Assembly: GCA_021794175.1 (NCBI GenBank)
Contig: JAJYRI010000001.1
Coordinates: forward strand, 47,983-111,982
Length of the DNA stretch: 64,000 bases
Direction of reading: 5' to 3'
Origin: a bacterium
GTDB taxonomy: Bacteria > Vulcanimicrobiota > Vulcanimicrobiia > Vulcanimicrobiales > Vulcanimicrobiaceae
Part shown: positions 28,270 to 37,861 of the stretch, piece by piece
Layout: every line of letters starts with the position of its first letter
How positions within the stretch are numbered: the first letter of the stretch is position 1
The notes under the pieces: generated by a model
The model's input: only the letters and a program-made list of their open reading frames with translations
What the model was told of the DNA's origin: nothing
Database searches by the model: none
Position numbers and translations under genes: made by a program

Positions 28270-29850
28270 GTGGAGCAGACAGAGGCCGTGCGCGGTGAGG
28301 AATGCGCGCCCCGCTCCCGCGCGTTCGGCACGGCGAAATGCGCGCCAGCGTTTTCGCGCGCCCGGAAGGATCGCCCGTAGCGAGGTGTGGTAGACCGGCC
28401 AGCTGACGCCCGGGAAGCGAACGAGTGGAAAGCGCGACATCCACGCGCAGAGTTCGAGATTCTTGCGGAAGCGCGCATCTTCGATCGAAATAAAATAGCG
28501 CGATCCTTTCGCGATCGCACTCTCTTCATCGAACGGCGTCCAAAGATAGGGATCCTCCTCCCATCCGAATCGATCCATGTAGTAGAAAATATCGGGGCCG
28601 TAATGGGCGATAACGGGAAGGGCGTTTCGCGGCAGCGCACGGTCGAGGGCGACGGCGTTGCGATATGCGGTTTTGCTGTAGCGATAATAGGGCGCGATCG
28701 CCGTGAGCCCGCCGATTAGGACCGCCGCACCGACGATCGTTCCGCCGGCGGCGAGGACGAGCCTCGCGCGAGGATTGCCGCCGAAACGATCGCGCGCCCA
28801 GACGGCGGCGCCGCCGATCGCGAGCGCGCATGGCGGGAGCAGCAAAAAGAGATAGTAGTCCACGCGTTCGACGGCGATGACCGCGTACGTGTAGAGCGCC
28901 GCACCGAGAAACCAGAGTGGGAGGAGCAGCGGCGAGCGCACCTTCACGCGTGGCAGTGCGAAGAGCGAAAGCAACACCACGAGCGTGCCGATCGTTCCAA
29001 GCATCGTGAGCCGGAAGAGGTTGAGCCCGTAGAGCGCATGTTTGATCTGCCACGCGAAGGCATGAATCGATGTAAACGATCCGATGAGGTGCGGAAGGAC
29101 GTGTTTGGAGAGAATACCGCTCGCCCAGCGCCATTGCGCGTGCGCGCGCACCGCGTGGTCGTACATCTCGAGGATGGCGAGCGGTACGAACCCGAGCACG
29201 ATGAGCGCGGTCGGTCGAATCGCGTGTTTCGCGCGCAGGCGCTCGACGAGCGGGCCGATCGCGGCAAAGAGTCCGGCGAGGGCGACGGGTTTGGCGAGTA
29301 ATGCCAGCGTGCAGAGCCCTGCGGCGCGTGCGAGCCGACGCGGTTCGACGGCGAGGTCTTCCAACAGGAGCCGCGCCGTTGCATAGAGCGCCGCCGTCAA
29401 GAAGAAGACCATCGCTGCATCGGGCGTGAAGGTTCGGCCGTAATAAATGCTTCCGGGAAAGATCGCGAATGCGAGTGCGGCGACGAGCCCGGCGAGTGCG
29501 TCGTCGAAAAGCCATCGCCCGAAGAGCCCGATCACCGCGATGGTCGCAACGCTGAAACCGAGGCTCAGCAATCGTCCGAAGATCGGGTGGATACCGAAGA
29601 GATGATAGAGCGCCGCAGCGAGATACGGGACGATCTGCAACTCCAGTTCGACGTAGTGCGGCGGCGGCCCGTCGTAGTTGGTCTGCGGGTAGAGAATATT
29701 GCCGTTGAGACGATAGAAATTCCGTGCGATGTTCGCGGTATCGCCTTGACGCCAATTCGGATGGTCGAGGATCGGGTTATGAATGCCGTGCAACCGTAAG
29801 GCTGCACCGAACACGCAGATCGCCAGCAGAAGAAAGCGGAACGATTTCAC
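28255..29850 (-). CDS. PMT/ArnT-like membrane glycosyltransferase
   Basis: 531-residue integral membrane protein of the GT-C fold, with at least ten hydrophobic segments. The first periplasmic loop carries DHPNWRQGDTANIARNF, with the acidic residue and Q/R typical of the dolichyl-phosphate-mannose/ArnT family. A soluble C-terminal tail follows (KGSRYFISIEDARFRKN). It would transfer a sugar from a polyprenyl phosphate to a protein or lipid on the outer face. Part of a three-gene minus-strand operon with GtrA and the PIG-V-like gene. Confidence 0.82.
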   Translation of the reverse strand: MKSFRFLLLAICVFGAALRLHGIHNPILDHPNWRQGDTANIARNFYRLNGNILYPQTNYDGPPPHYVELELQIVPYLAAALYHLFGIHPIFGRLLSLGFSVATIAVIGLFGRWLFDDALAGLVAALAFAIFPGSIYYGRTFTPDAAMVFFLTAALYATARLLLEDLAVEPRRLARAAGLCTLALLAKPVALAGLFAAIGPLVERLRAKHAIRPTALIVLGFVPLAILEMYDHAVRAHAQWRWASGILSKHVLPHLIGSFTSIHAFAWQIKHALYGLNLFRLTMLGTIGTLVVLLSLFALPRVKVRSPLLLPLWFLGAALYTYAVIAVERVDYYLFLLLPPCALAIGGAAVWARDRFGGNPRARLVLAAGGTIVGAAVLIGGLTAIAPYYRYSKTAYRNAVALDRALPRNALPVIAHYGPDIFYYMDRFGWEEDPYLWTPFDEESAIAKGSRYFISIEDARFRKNLELCAWMSRFPLVRFPGVSWPVYHTSLRAILPGARKRWRAFRRAERAGAGRAFLTAHGLCLLHSGKG

Positions 29851-30296
29851 CGCGTGTGCCGGAACGTCCAGTATTTATTGACGAAAAAGTTGACGAAGAT
29901 TCCCGCGATCGTACCGACGAGCCAGGTGCGATGCCCGTAGTGGTTGCCGAAGAACGGCTTGGTGAGCGGGGCGACGCCGAGGCCGACGAGCAGCGCGAGC
30001 GCCGAGACGGTGAGGAATTGAACCCCCTCGCGCACCGCGTTGGCGTCGGAACGGAACGTCCAGCGTCGGTTGAGATAGTAGTTCGAGACGCCGCCGGCCA
30101 TGAACGCAATCGAATAGATGATTGCGTAGGGCAGCGCTTGGTCGTGGTTGGGAACGAGACGCTGGAGGATGGTAAAGAGCACGAAATTGAGGATCGTGCC
30201 GGAGAGCCCGACGATCGCAAATTTCGTGAATTGGCGGACGCCGCGGCGTTTTGCGACACTATGAACGATACTATGCAACCCAATACCAATCGGCAA
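29847..30296 (-). CDS. GtrA-like membrane protein
   Basis: 149 residues with four membrane segments. The family pattern FTKFAIVGLSGTILNF, SNYYLNRRWTFRS and the C-terminal FVNKYWTFRH are clear. GtrA proteins are thought to flip polyprenyl-phosphate-linked glucose or arabinose. It overlaps both neighbours (26 bp upstream, ATGA-type with the PMT-like gene downstream), so the three are co-translated. Confidence 0.9.
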   Translation of the reverse strand: MPIGIGLHSIVHSVAKRRGVRQFTKFAIVGLSGTILNFVLFTILQRLVPNHDQALPYAIIYSIAFMAGGVSNYYLNRRWTFRSDANAVREGVQFLTVSALALLVGLGVAPLTKPFFGNHYGHRTWLVGTIAGIFVNFFVNKYWTFRHTR

Positions 30297-31785
30297 AGAG
30301 AACGGTGAAAAGCCCTAACAGCGGGAGCGAGAACGCGAGGATGAGATTATTGACCCAAGGACGATCGCCCCAACGAGCGAGAATAGCGAAGAGCGGAAAG
30401 AGCACGAGGGCAAAGCGCGGCATGCTCATCAGGCTCGACGTCGACATCGGGATGAGCACCGAGAGCGCCATATATGCGATATACGACGGGCGCAGGCGCT
30501 TCCAACCGAACATCAGCACCGCGACCATCAGCGCGGTAAAACTGAGTTCGAGCGCTTGGTTCGCGACCGCAGCGCCGGAGTGCGCGTGAGCGATGGCGAG
30601 GAAGGAGTTGGCGACGCTGACCCACGGCGGCGCGAGGTGCCGGTTCCAGTGCGCTTGGACGTGCGAAAAGAAGAGCGGGTCGCCGGTGACCACCCACAGG
30701 TAGGCCATATAGAGTGCGAGCCCGCAGCCGATAAACGCTGCCGGGAGCAGCGAGCGTAGGTTCTCGACGAGGCGCGGCCGATAGGCCGCATACCACTCCA
30801 ACGCAAAAGGCACGACGAGCAGAATCCCTTCGACGCGCGTCATCGCGGCGAAGAACCCGATCGCTCCGGCCAAGAGCCAGCGGCGACGGCGCAAATAGAA
30901 GAACGTCGCGACGGTGAGCATGAAGAAGAGCGACTCGGTGTAGACCGCCGAGAAGAAGACCGCCGACGGAAAGATCGAGACGTAAAATATCGCGCGTCGC
31001 GCAACGGTGCGATCGTATTCGCGTTCGAGCAATTTATAGAGAAAGAGAAGGCCGAAGAAAAAGCAGGCGTTCGAGATCAGCAAGCCGGCGACGAGATGAT
31101 TGCCGACCAGCACGCCCAGCGCGCGGATCATCATCGGATAGAGCGGGAAGAAGGCCATCTCCGTCCCTTGATAGCCATGCGTCGCGATGTTGAGGTAGTG
31201 GACGGCGTCCCATCGCCCCCACACCGCGAGGAGCAATTGCGAGGACTCGCTGACGTGCTGCCCAGGTCGCTGTCCGATGATAACTGCGGCGAGCTCGGCG
31301 ATGACGATGATCGCCGCACGCGTGGCGACGAAATCGAGCAGCACCTCGCGCACGGTCTGATTAAACCGCGCGGCGATGAGTACTTTGAGCGTCGCAAAGA
31401 GCATCGCCGCGACGACGAGCATTCGCGAGCCGGTCGCCAGGTTCGGCGGCACGACATAGGTGGCCCAGAGCAACAGGAACGGGGCCCACGTTATGGCATC
31501 GTGGCGGAGCGATTTCGCAAACGTTACCCCGGCTCGGGCGCTAAAATAGCGCGCATACTCCAGCCAGCTTGCGACCGCGGCGATCGCCCCGAGCAGCGGG
31601 AGCGCGAAGAACGCGCACTCGTCGAGGAACGGGCTCAGGTTCGGCGCCGCCCAGCTCTCCCAGAGGAAGAAGCCGAGGGTGAGCCCTGCGAGCGTCACGA
31701 CGAGGAGAGCAGGAATGCCTCCTTCGAGCGTGCGCTGGGTGGAATAGCCGGTGGGCGATACGGCGTTGGCGTGACGTTCGGACAC
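30271..31785 (-). CDS. PIG-V-like mannosyltransferase
   Basis: About 504 residues, GT-C membrane protein. WGRWDAVHYLNIATHGYQ followed by FFPLYPMMIR is the PIG-V signature (mannosyl transfer in GPI synthesis in eukaryotes; bacterial members add a sugar from a polyprenyl donor). The start is uncertain: GTG 31785 is preferred because a TTG further out (31848) lies inside glpX; neither has a good ribosome binding site. First gene of the minus-strand operon. Confidence 0.75.
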   Translation of the reverse strand: MSERHANAVSPTGYSTQRTLEGGIPALLVVTLAGLTLGFFLWESWAAPNLSPFLDECAFFALPLLGAIAAVASWLEYARYFSARAGVTFAKSLRHDAITWAPFLLLWATYVVPPNLATGSRMLVVAAMLFATLKVLIAARFNQTVREVLLDFVATRAAIIVIAELAAVIIGQRPGQHVSESSQLLLAVWGRWDAVHYLNIATHGYQGTEMAFFPLYPMMIRALGVLVGNHLVAGLLISNACFFFGLLFLYKLLEREYDRTVARRAIFYVSIFPSAVFFSAVYTESLFFMLTVATFFYLRRRRWLLAGAIGFFAAMTRVEGILLVVPFALEWYAAYRPRLVENLRSLLPAAFIGCGLALYMAYLWVVTGDPLFFSHVQAHWNRHLAPPWVSVANSFLAIAHAHSGAAVANQALELSFTALMVAVLMFGWKRLRPSYIAYMALSVLIPMSTSSLMSMPRFALVLFPLFAILARWGDRPWVNNLILAFSLPLLGLFTVLFADWYWVA

Positions 31786-31835
31786 GCCGGGGGGAGTTAA
31801 AGGATTCGCACCGCTTCCCTTGTAGCCTGAGGCGG

Positions 31836-32801
31836 ATGAACGATACAACCACGCAGGAGCGTATGAAGCCCTCGCTTGATTTCGTTACCGTAACCGAGCG
31901 CGCAGCGCTCGCCGCTTCGCATTGGATGGGTCGCGGCGAGCGCGATATCGCCGACGGGGCAGCCGTCGAAGCGATGCGCGCGGCGCTCGGCGAGATGGAG
32001 ATTAGCGGTCGGATCGTGATCGGCGAAGGGGAGCGCGACGAAGCGCCGATGCTCTTCATCGGCGAAGAGGTCGGCTGCGGCGGCCCTGCCGTCGATATTG
32101 CGGTCGACCCGGTCGAGGGGACGAACCTCGTTGCAAACGGTTTGCCGAACTCCATCGCGGTCATGGCGATCGCGCCGCGCGGGGGGCTCTTGCACGCTCC
32201 CGATTCTTACATGGAGAAACTCGCCGTCGGCCCGAAGGCTGCACCGCACGTGCATATCGACGCCTCGGTCCGTGAGAATCTCGCTGCAGTGGCGCGCGCG
32301 CTCGAGAAACCGGTCGGCGATATCTGCGTGGTGATCCTCGATCGACCGCGTCACGGCGATCTCATCGAACAGGTGCGATCGGCGGGGGCGCGCATCAAAC
32401 TGATCTCCGACGGCGACGTCGATGCCTGCATCGCAACCGCAATCGATACCACCGGTGTCCATATAGCGATGGGAACGGGTGGTGCACCGGAGGGCGTCCT
32501 CGCCGCAGCGGCGATTAAATGCCTCGGCGGGAATTTCATGGGGCGACTGAAGCCGCGAAATCCGCAAGAAGCGGCGCGCGCGCAGGCGATGGGTTTCGGC
32601 GATCTCGATCGCGTGCTCGCAATCGACGATCTCGTCAAGAGCGACGAGGTGCTCTTCTGCGCGACCGGTATTACCGACGGCGATCTCGTGCACGGAGTAC
32701 GCTTCTACGAAAATCGCGCTCGCACGCGCTCGATTCTCGTCCAGGCCGGTGGGACCGTTCGCTTCGTTTCGACGACACACCATCTCGGCAATAGGAGATG
32801 A
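31836..32801 (+). CDS. glpX: Class II fructose-1,6-bisphosphatase
   Basis: 321-residue GlpX-type phosphatase, cleaving the 1-phosphate of FBP in gluconeogenesis or the Calvin cycle. It has VIGEGERDEAPMLFIGEEVG, VDPVEGTNLVANG (metal binding), HIAMGTGGAPEGVLAAAA and LFCATGITDGDL. ATG at 31836. It overlaps the next gene by ATGA, an unusual partnership with a lipoamide-dehydrogenase-like enzyme. Confidence 0.96.
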   Translation: MNDTTTQERMKPSLDFVTVTERAALAASHWMGRGERDIADGAAVEAMRAALGEMEISGRIVIGEGERDEAPMLFIGEEVGCGGPAVDIAVDPVEGTNLVANGLPNSIAVMAIAPRGGLLHAPDSYMEKLAVGPKAAPHVHIDASVRENLAAVARALEKPVGDICVVILDRPRHGDLIEQVRSAGARIKLISDGDVDACIATAIDTTGVHIAMGTGGAPEGVLAAAAIKCLGGNFMGRLKPRNPQEAARAQAMGFGDLDRVLAIDDLVKSDEVLFCATGITDGDLVHGVRFYENRARTRSILVQAGGTVRFVSTTHHLGNRR

Positions 32802-34201
32802 GCCGCCGGACGCACTACGATCTCGTGGTGATCGGCGCGGGCAGCGGCGGGTACGCTGCGGCACGAACCGCGCGCGAACTCGGGGCGCAGGTCGGCATCG
32901 TCGATCGTGGCCCGCTCGGCGGGCTCTGCATCCTGCGGGGATGTATGCCGAGCAAAGCTTTGCTCGCGAGCAGCGATCGCGCCCAGGCGATTCGGACGGC
33001 GGTGGCGCTCGGCATTACCACCGGAGAGCCGCGGATCGACATGCCGTACATAGCGGCCCGTAAGCGCGCGCTCGTCGGTGAGTTTGCCGCGGATCGTATC
33101 GACGGCATCGAGCGCTTCCCGCTCCATCGCGGCCAAGCCCGTTTTATCAGCGAAAGCGAAATCAGCGTCGGCGAGGAAATTCTCGAGGCCGATGCATTCG
33201 TGATCGCAACCGGAAGCAACGTCGCACCGCCGGTTCTCCCCGGACTCGTCGAAACCGGTTTTCTCGACAGCGATGCGTTGCTGGAGATGGAACGAGTGCC
33301 GGAGTCGGCGATCGTCCTCGGCGGCGGCTATGTAGGCTGCGAGCTCGGGCAGTTTCTTTCGCGCATGGGCGCGCGGACGCAGGTGGTCATTCGCGGCGAA
33401 CATCTTCTCTCAGGCGCAGATACGGATATCGGCGAGACGTTGACCGAAGCATTTCGGAACGAAGGCATCGCCGTCCACGTGCGCTCGCGCATGCAGTCGG
33501 TGCGCAAAGAACGCGGCCGAAAGATCGTTCGCTTAGAACGCGACGGTATCGCGCTCGATGTCGACGCCGAAGAGATTTTTTATTGTTTGGGACGCGTGCC
33601 GAACCTCGCCGGGCTCGATCTCGAGCGCGCCGGCGTCGCCGCACATGCCGTCACCGGCATCGAAATCGACACCGCGATGCGGACGAGCAATCCGCGCATA
33701 TTCGCCGTCGGCGATGTCACCGGTGAGTTTCTCTTGGTGCACGTGGCGATCTACCAGGGTGAGATCGCAGCGCGCAACGCGCTCTCCGGCGGAGACGAGC
33801 GCGCCGACTATCGCCTCCAGCGCTCGCACACCATCTTCACCGAGCCGCAGATCGCCGTCGCGGGGGCATCGGAGAAAGAACTGCGACGCGCCGGCACGCC
33901 GTATGTTGTGGGACGATATGCATTTGCCGAACACGGTAAAGCGATGTGCCTCGGAAAGACCGATGGCTTTGTAAAAATGCTCGCCGATCCCGACGACGGC
34001 CGTATTCTTGGAGCTGCGTGCATCGGGCCGGAGGCGTCGGAATTGATTCATGAGATCATCGTCGCGATGCATTTTGACGCGACCGTCGATCGATTTGCGA
34101 AAATCCCGCACCTTCACCCGACCCTTGCCGAGATTTGGACCTACCCTGCCGAAGAGTGTGCCGAGAAAATCGGTGCGAGCGCCGTCGGTGCAAAGCGATA
34201 G
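32798..34201 (+). CDS. Dihydrolipoamide-dehydrogenase-like oxidoreductase
   Basis: 467-residue FAD/NAD disulfide reductase. FAD motif VIGAGSGGYAAARTAREL, redox-active pair in GGLCILRGCMPSKALL (C-x4-C as in LpdA), second Rossmann IVLGGGYVGCELGQF, and the C-terminal HLHPTLAEIW with its catalytic His and Glu. The redox loop is CILRGC rather than the usual CLNVGC/CVNVGC, so substrate use may differ. No E2 or lipoate gene is nearby; it is flanked by glpX and a nitrilase. Confidence 0.88.
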   Translation: MSRRTHYDLVVIGAGSGGYAAARTARELGAQVGIVDRGPLGGLCILRGCMPSKALLASSDRAQAIRTAVALGITTGEPRIDMPYIAARKRALVGEFAADRIDGIERFPLHRGQARFISESEISVGEEILEADAFVIATGSNVAPPVLPGLVETGFLDSDALLEMERVPESAIVLGGGYVGCELGQFLSRMGARTQVVIRGEHLLSGADTDIGETLTEAFRNEGIAVHVRSRMQSVRKERGRKIVRLERDGIALDVDAEEIFYCLGRVPNLAGLDLERAGVAAHAVTGIEIDTAMRTSNPRIFAVGDVTGEFLLVHVAIYQGEIAARNALSGGDERADYRLQRSHTIFTEPQIAVAGASEKELRRAGTPYVVGRYAFAEHGKAMCLGKTDGFVKMLADPDDGRILGAACIGPEASELIHEIIVAMHFDATVDRFAKIPHLHPTLAEIWTYPAEECAEKIGASAVGAKR

Positions 34202-35114
34202 TCAGGCGGCTCCGGCGCGCATAGCCCTCGTTCAGAGCAAGCCGCGCAAGGGGGCCTTTAGCGATAATCTCGCGGCGTTACGAGCGGTGTTCGGTCAACT
34301 CGCCGCGCTCGACGCCGCGCCGCAGCTCATCGTACTGCCCGAGGCGGCGTTGACGGGCTATTTTCTCGAAGGGGCGGTCTATGAATCGGCGCGTAGCGCG
34401 GAGCGCTTCGGGCACGAGCTCTCGTCGTTGTGGCGCGATGTCGCAGGGCTGCGGCCGGTGGAGATCGTGGCCGGCTTCTACGAAGTCGATAACGGCTCGT
34501 ACTATAACAGCGCGATATGGTTGGCGCTCGACGAACGGGAGACGCGTATCCTCCACGTCCACCGAAAACTCTTTCTGCCGACCTACGGTGTCTTCGACGA
34601 GGAACGTTTTCTCTCGCGCGGTAATCGCGTGCAGGTCTTCGAATCGCCGTTGCTTGGGAGAACGGCACTGCTGATCTGCGAGGACGTCTGGCATTCGATG
34701 GTGCCGACGATCGCCGCGCTCAAGGGCGCGCGCTCGATCGTCGTACCCAGTGCGGCGCCGGGCCGTGGGATCGAGGGAGAAGGGGAGTTGCTCTCCGTGA
34801 CGCGGTGGCGCGAGCTACTGCGCGGCATCGCAATGGAGCACGGGTGTTTTATTCTGTATGCCGGGCTGGCGGGTTTTGAGGGTGGGAAGGGTATGACGGG
34901 TTCGTCGTGCGCGATCGCTCCCGACGGAACGACGCTCGTTCGCGCCGAGGCCGACGATGCGTGCATCGTTCGCGCGGAGCTTTTCCTCGATGACGTCGAG
35001 ATCGCGCGCGCGAATCTTCCGCTGCTCGGCGATCTTCGCGCGGTGCTGCCCGATCTGCTCGCCGACGAAGAATTGCCGTGGTTGCGAGGGCGCAGCGATG
35101 CTTCCGGTTGTTGA
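34188..35114 (+). CDS. Nitrilase-superfamily amidase
   Basis: About 308 residues. The Glu-Lys-Cys triad is visible: E52 in LPEAALTGYF, K127 in HVHRKLFLPTYGVF and C164 in LLICEDVWH. The family hydrolyses C-N bonds and includes the glutaminase half of glutamine-dependent NAD synthetase. GTG 34188 overlaps the lpd-like gene by 14 bp; GTG 34173 is also in frame. Its 3' end overlaps nadE by 17 bp, which suggests it supplies ammonia to NadE. Confidence 0.88.
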   Translation: MQSDSQAAPARIALVQSKPRKGAFSDNLAALRAVFGQLAALDAAPQLIVLPEAALTGYFLEGAVYESARSAERFGHELSSLWRDVAGLRPVEIVAGFYEVDNGSYYNSAIWLALDERETRILHVHRKLFLPTYGVFDEERFLSRGNRVQVFESPLLGRTALLICEDVWHSMVPTIAALKGARSIVVPSAAPGRGIEGEGELLSVTRWRELLRGIAMEHGCFILYAGLAGFEGGKGMTGSSCAIAPDGTTLVRAEADDACIVRAELFLDDVEIARANLPLLGDLRAVLPDLLADEELPWLRGRSDASGC

Positions 35115-35949
35115 GTCGCCGCCGCGGGATGCCTATGCGACGCCGAAAATCGACCCCGAGGTGGCGGCGCGTTGGCTCGTTGCTTTTCTTCGCGATGAAT
35201 GCATCGGGCGCCGCGGAATTCGCCACGCCGTCGTCGGCCTCTCCGGCGGTGTCGATTCGGCGGTAACCGCCTATCTCTGCGCGCGCGCTCTGGGGCCGGA
35301 GAACGTGCATCTCATTCGCATGCCGTATCGATTATCGAGCCCCGCGAGCCTTCACGACGCGCAGCTGGTGATCGATGCGCTCGGAGCGGTCGGTCATACC
35401 GTCGATATCAGCGCCGCAGTCGACGGCTATCTGCAGTTCGAACCCGACGCCGATGCACGCCGTCGCGGCAACGTCCTCGCGCGCACGCGGATGCTCGTCC
35501 TCTTCGATCGATCGGCGAAGCACGCCGCATTGCCGATCGGCACCGGGAATAAGACCGAACGCCTGCTCGGATATTTTACGTGGCATGCCGACGATACGCC
35601 GCCGATCAATCCGCTCGGCGATCTCTTTAAGACGCAGGTTTGGGAGCTCGCGCGCTACCTGGGCGTTCCGACCGCGCTCATCGAGAAGGCGCCGAGTGCC
35701 GATCTCGAAGCGAACCAGACCGACGAGGGCGACCTCGGCATCCGCTATCCGCGAGCCGACGCGATTCTTTCCTCGATGTTGTTGGGCTATCGCGACGATC
35801 AACTCATCGCACGCGGATTCGACCCAGCCGAGGTAACGCTGGTGCGGCGGCGCGTGGAGGGCACCCATTGGAAGCGCCATCTTCCGACGACGGCGATGTT
35901 GACCAATACCGCAATAAACGAGTTCTATCTGCGACCGGTTGATTACTGA
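35098..35949 (+). CDS. nadE: NAD synthetase
   Basis: 283-residue NH3-type NadE, making NAD from deamido-NAD with ATP. The ATP-pyrophosphatase loop is SGGVDSA (S49-A55). Further signatures are PIGTGNKTERLLGYFTWHAD and KAPSADLEANQTDEGDLG. The protein stands alone, without the glutaminase domain found fused in glutamine-dependent forms, but the preceding nitrilase could act as that domain in trans. Overlaps the Met8-like gene by one base. Confidence 0.95.
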   Translation: MLPVVESPPRDAYATPKIDPEVAARWLVAFLRDECIGRRGIRHAVVGLSGGVDSAVTAYLCARALGPENVHLIRMPYRLSSPASLHDAQLVIDALGAVGHTVDISAAVDGYLQFEPDADARRRGNVLARTRMLVLFDRSAKHAALPIGTGNKTERLLGYFTWHADDTPPINPLGDLFKTQVWELARYLGVPTALIEKAPSADLEANQTDEGDLGIRYPRADAILSSMLLGYRDDQLIARGFDPAEVTLVRRRVEGTHWKRHLPTTAMLTNTAINEFYLRPVDY

Positions 35950-36566
35950 TGAAACCCGTCGTTCCGTTCTATCCGGTGAGCCTGAACCTCAAGGGGCGGC
36001 GTTGCGTCGTAATCGGCGCAGGCGACGACCGCGAGGCGATTGAGAAGGCGGCGGCGCTCGAGGAGAGCGGTGCAGATCTCCTCTGGCTTACCGATCCCTC
36101 GTCGGTCGCGGAGAGCGACGTGCGCGACGCGTTCTTCGTGATCTCGACCCCGCAGGACGAGCGACTCTCCGCGCGATTGCGCGAGTATGCCGACCGCCAT
36201 CGATTTCTGCTCTGCTGCATCGATCAGCCACGCTATGGGTTCGTCGCGATGGCGGCGATTGCCAAGGCCGGCCCGGTGCGGATATCGGTCTCGACGACCG
36301 GGCTCGCGCCGCGGGTCGGAAAGAACCTTAAAGGGGCGCTTCAACGCGCGATGGACGGCACGTTCGAGCGCTTTATCGAGTGTCTCGCCGCGCAGAAGGA
36401 ACGCATCCGACGCCGCTACGCTTCCGCCGAGCAAGGCGGCCTTCGCCGCAAAGAGATGATCCGCGTCGCCGACGGCTTCGACGCCGAGATTCGCTTCCGC
36501 TATCCGGAGTGGTTCGAAGAGGAGCTCGCGCTCTCGTTCGCACCGCAGGTACTCGAAGATGAGTAA
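35949..36566 (+). CDS. Precorrin-2 dehydrogenase-like (Met8/CysG N-domain)
   Basis: 205 residues. NAD-binding VVIGAGDDREAIEKAAALEESGADLLW near the N-terminus, then FFVISTPQDE, CCIDQPRYGFVAMAAI and RISVSTTGLAPRVGKNLKGA, all as in siroheme-synthase N-domains. The family oxidises precorrin-2 to sirohydrochlorin and may insert iron. No other siroheme gene is present. Starts on the last base of nadE; overlaps cinA by 8 bp. Confidence 0.85.
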   Translation: MKPVVPFYPVSLNLKGRRCVVIGAGDDREAIEKAAALEESGADLLWLTDPSSVAESDVRDAFFVISTPQDERLSARLREYADRHRFLLCCIDQPRYGFVAMAAIAKAGPVRISVSTTGLAPRVGKNLKGALQRAMDGTFERFIECLAAQKERIRRRYASAEQGGLRRKEMIRVADGFDAEIRFRYPEWFEEELALSFAPQVLEDE

Positions 36567-37806
36567 CGTCGAACTCGTCGCCGTCGGAACCGAATTATTA
36601 CTCGGGCAGCTCGTCGATACGAACACGGCGTATATCGCCGCCGCGCTCGCCGAAAACGGTATAGACTGTTATGCAAGCCACGCAGTCGGCGATAATCGCG
36701 AGCGTATCGCTCGCATCGTCGGCGAAATCCTCGGGCGTGCCGACGGCATCATTACGACCGGCGGGCTCGGCCCGACCGTCGACGATCTCACGAAAGAGGC
36801 GGTCGCCGATGCGCTCGGGCTCGAACTCGTCCTCGATGACTCCGCACTCGCCGAGATCGAAGGTTTCTTCGCGTCGATCGGCCGGACGATGCGCGAGAAC
36901 AACCGAAAACAGGCGTTTCTGCCTGCGGGTAGCATTCCGTTGGTGAATCCGCACGGAACCGCGCCGGGCTTTATCGCCGTTCGCGCCGATGGAAAATTCG
37001 TCGCCTGCATGCCGGGTGTTCCGCGCGAGATGAAACCGATGCTCGCGGAGCGATTGCTGCCGTGGCTGCGCTCGCATTTCGACGTCCGCGAGGGAATCGT
37101 CACCCGCGTGCTCCATACCGTGAATATCGGCGAATCGGAGATCGATCATCGCATCGCCGATCTTTTCGCCGGATCGGAGAACCCGAAGATCGCCGTCCTC
37201 GCACACGACTATCGCTGCGATGTAAAAATTATGGCGAAGGCGGCGTCGACGGCAAAGGCGCTTGCGGCGATCGCGCCGTTGGAAGAAGAGTTGCGCGTGC
37301 GCCTTCGCGGGCATGTCTTCGGTGTCGACGCGATGACGCTGGAAGGCGCCGTGCTCGTCGCGGTCGACGAGCGCGGCGAGAGCCTCGCCGTCGCTGAATC
37401 CTGCACCGGCGGGCGTATCGCGGCGGCGATCACCGGCGTCCCGGGGGCCTCGCGCCGTTTTCTCGGCGGGATCGTCGCATACGATAACGCGCTAAAAACG
37501 GGGGAACTCGCGGTACCCGAGGAGACGATCGAACGTTTCGGCGCCGTCAGCGAGGAGTGCGCCATCGCGATGGCCCGCGGCCTGCGCGCGCGGCTCGGCG
37601 CGAAGATCGGCATCGCGACGACCGGGATCGCCGGACCCGACGGCGGCAGCGTCGATAAACCGGTCGGAACGCTCTGCGTGGGGCTCGTCGACGATCGCGG
37701 GGAGCGTGCCTGGACGCTGCAGCTCCGTGGCGACCGCGCGGCGATTCAAGCGCGCGCGACGACCGCCGCACTCGGCCTGCTCTGGCGCGAGGTGAAGATT
37801 TCGTGA
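36559..37806 (+). CDS. cinA: CinA-like protein (ADP-ribose pyrophosphatase / NMN deamidase)
   Basis: 415 residues with both classical halves: an N-terminal MoaB/MoeA-like domain (TGGLGPTVDDLTKEAVADAL) and a C-terminal amidohydrolase domain (VAESCTGGRIAAAITGVPGA, TTGIAGPDGGSVDKPVGTL). CinA works in pyridine nucleotide salvage, so its place after nadE is sensible. Length is standard. Last gene of the glpX-to-cinA run. Confidence 0.94.
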   Translation: MSNVELVAVGTELLLGQLVDTNTAYIAAALAENGIDCYASHAVGDNRERIARIVGEILGRADGIITTGGLGPTVDDLTKEAVADALGLELVLDDSALAEIEGFFASIGRTMRENNRKQAFLPAGSIPLVNPHGTAPGFIAVRADGKFVACMPGVPREMKPMLAERLLPWLRSHFDVREGIVTRVLHTVNIGESEIDHRIADLFAGSENPKIAVLAHDYRCDVKIMAKAASTAKALAAIAPLEEELRVRLRGHVFGVDAMTLEGAVLVAVDERGESLAVAESCTGGRIAAAITGVPGASRRFLGGIVAYDNALKTGELAVPEETIERFGAVSEECAIAMARGLRARLGAKIGIATTGIAGPDGGSVDKPVGTLCVGLVDDRGERAWTLQLRGDRAAIQARATTAALGLLWREVKIS

Positions 37807-37861
37807 GGTTTGGCATTTCGGCCGCGTGAAACGAATCGAGCGAGGGTAACGTCTAAGAACT

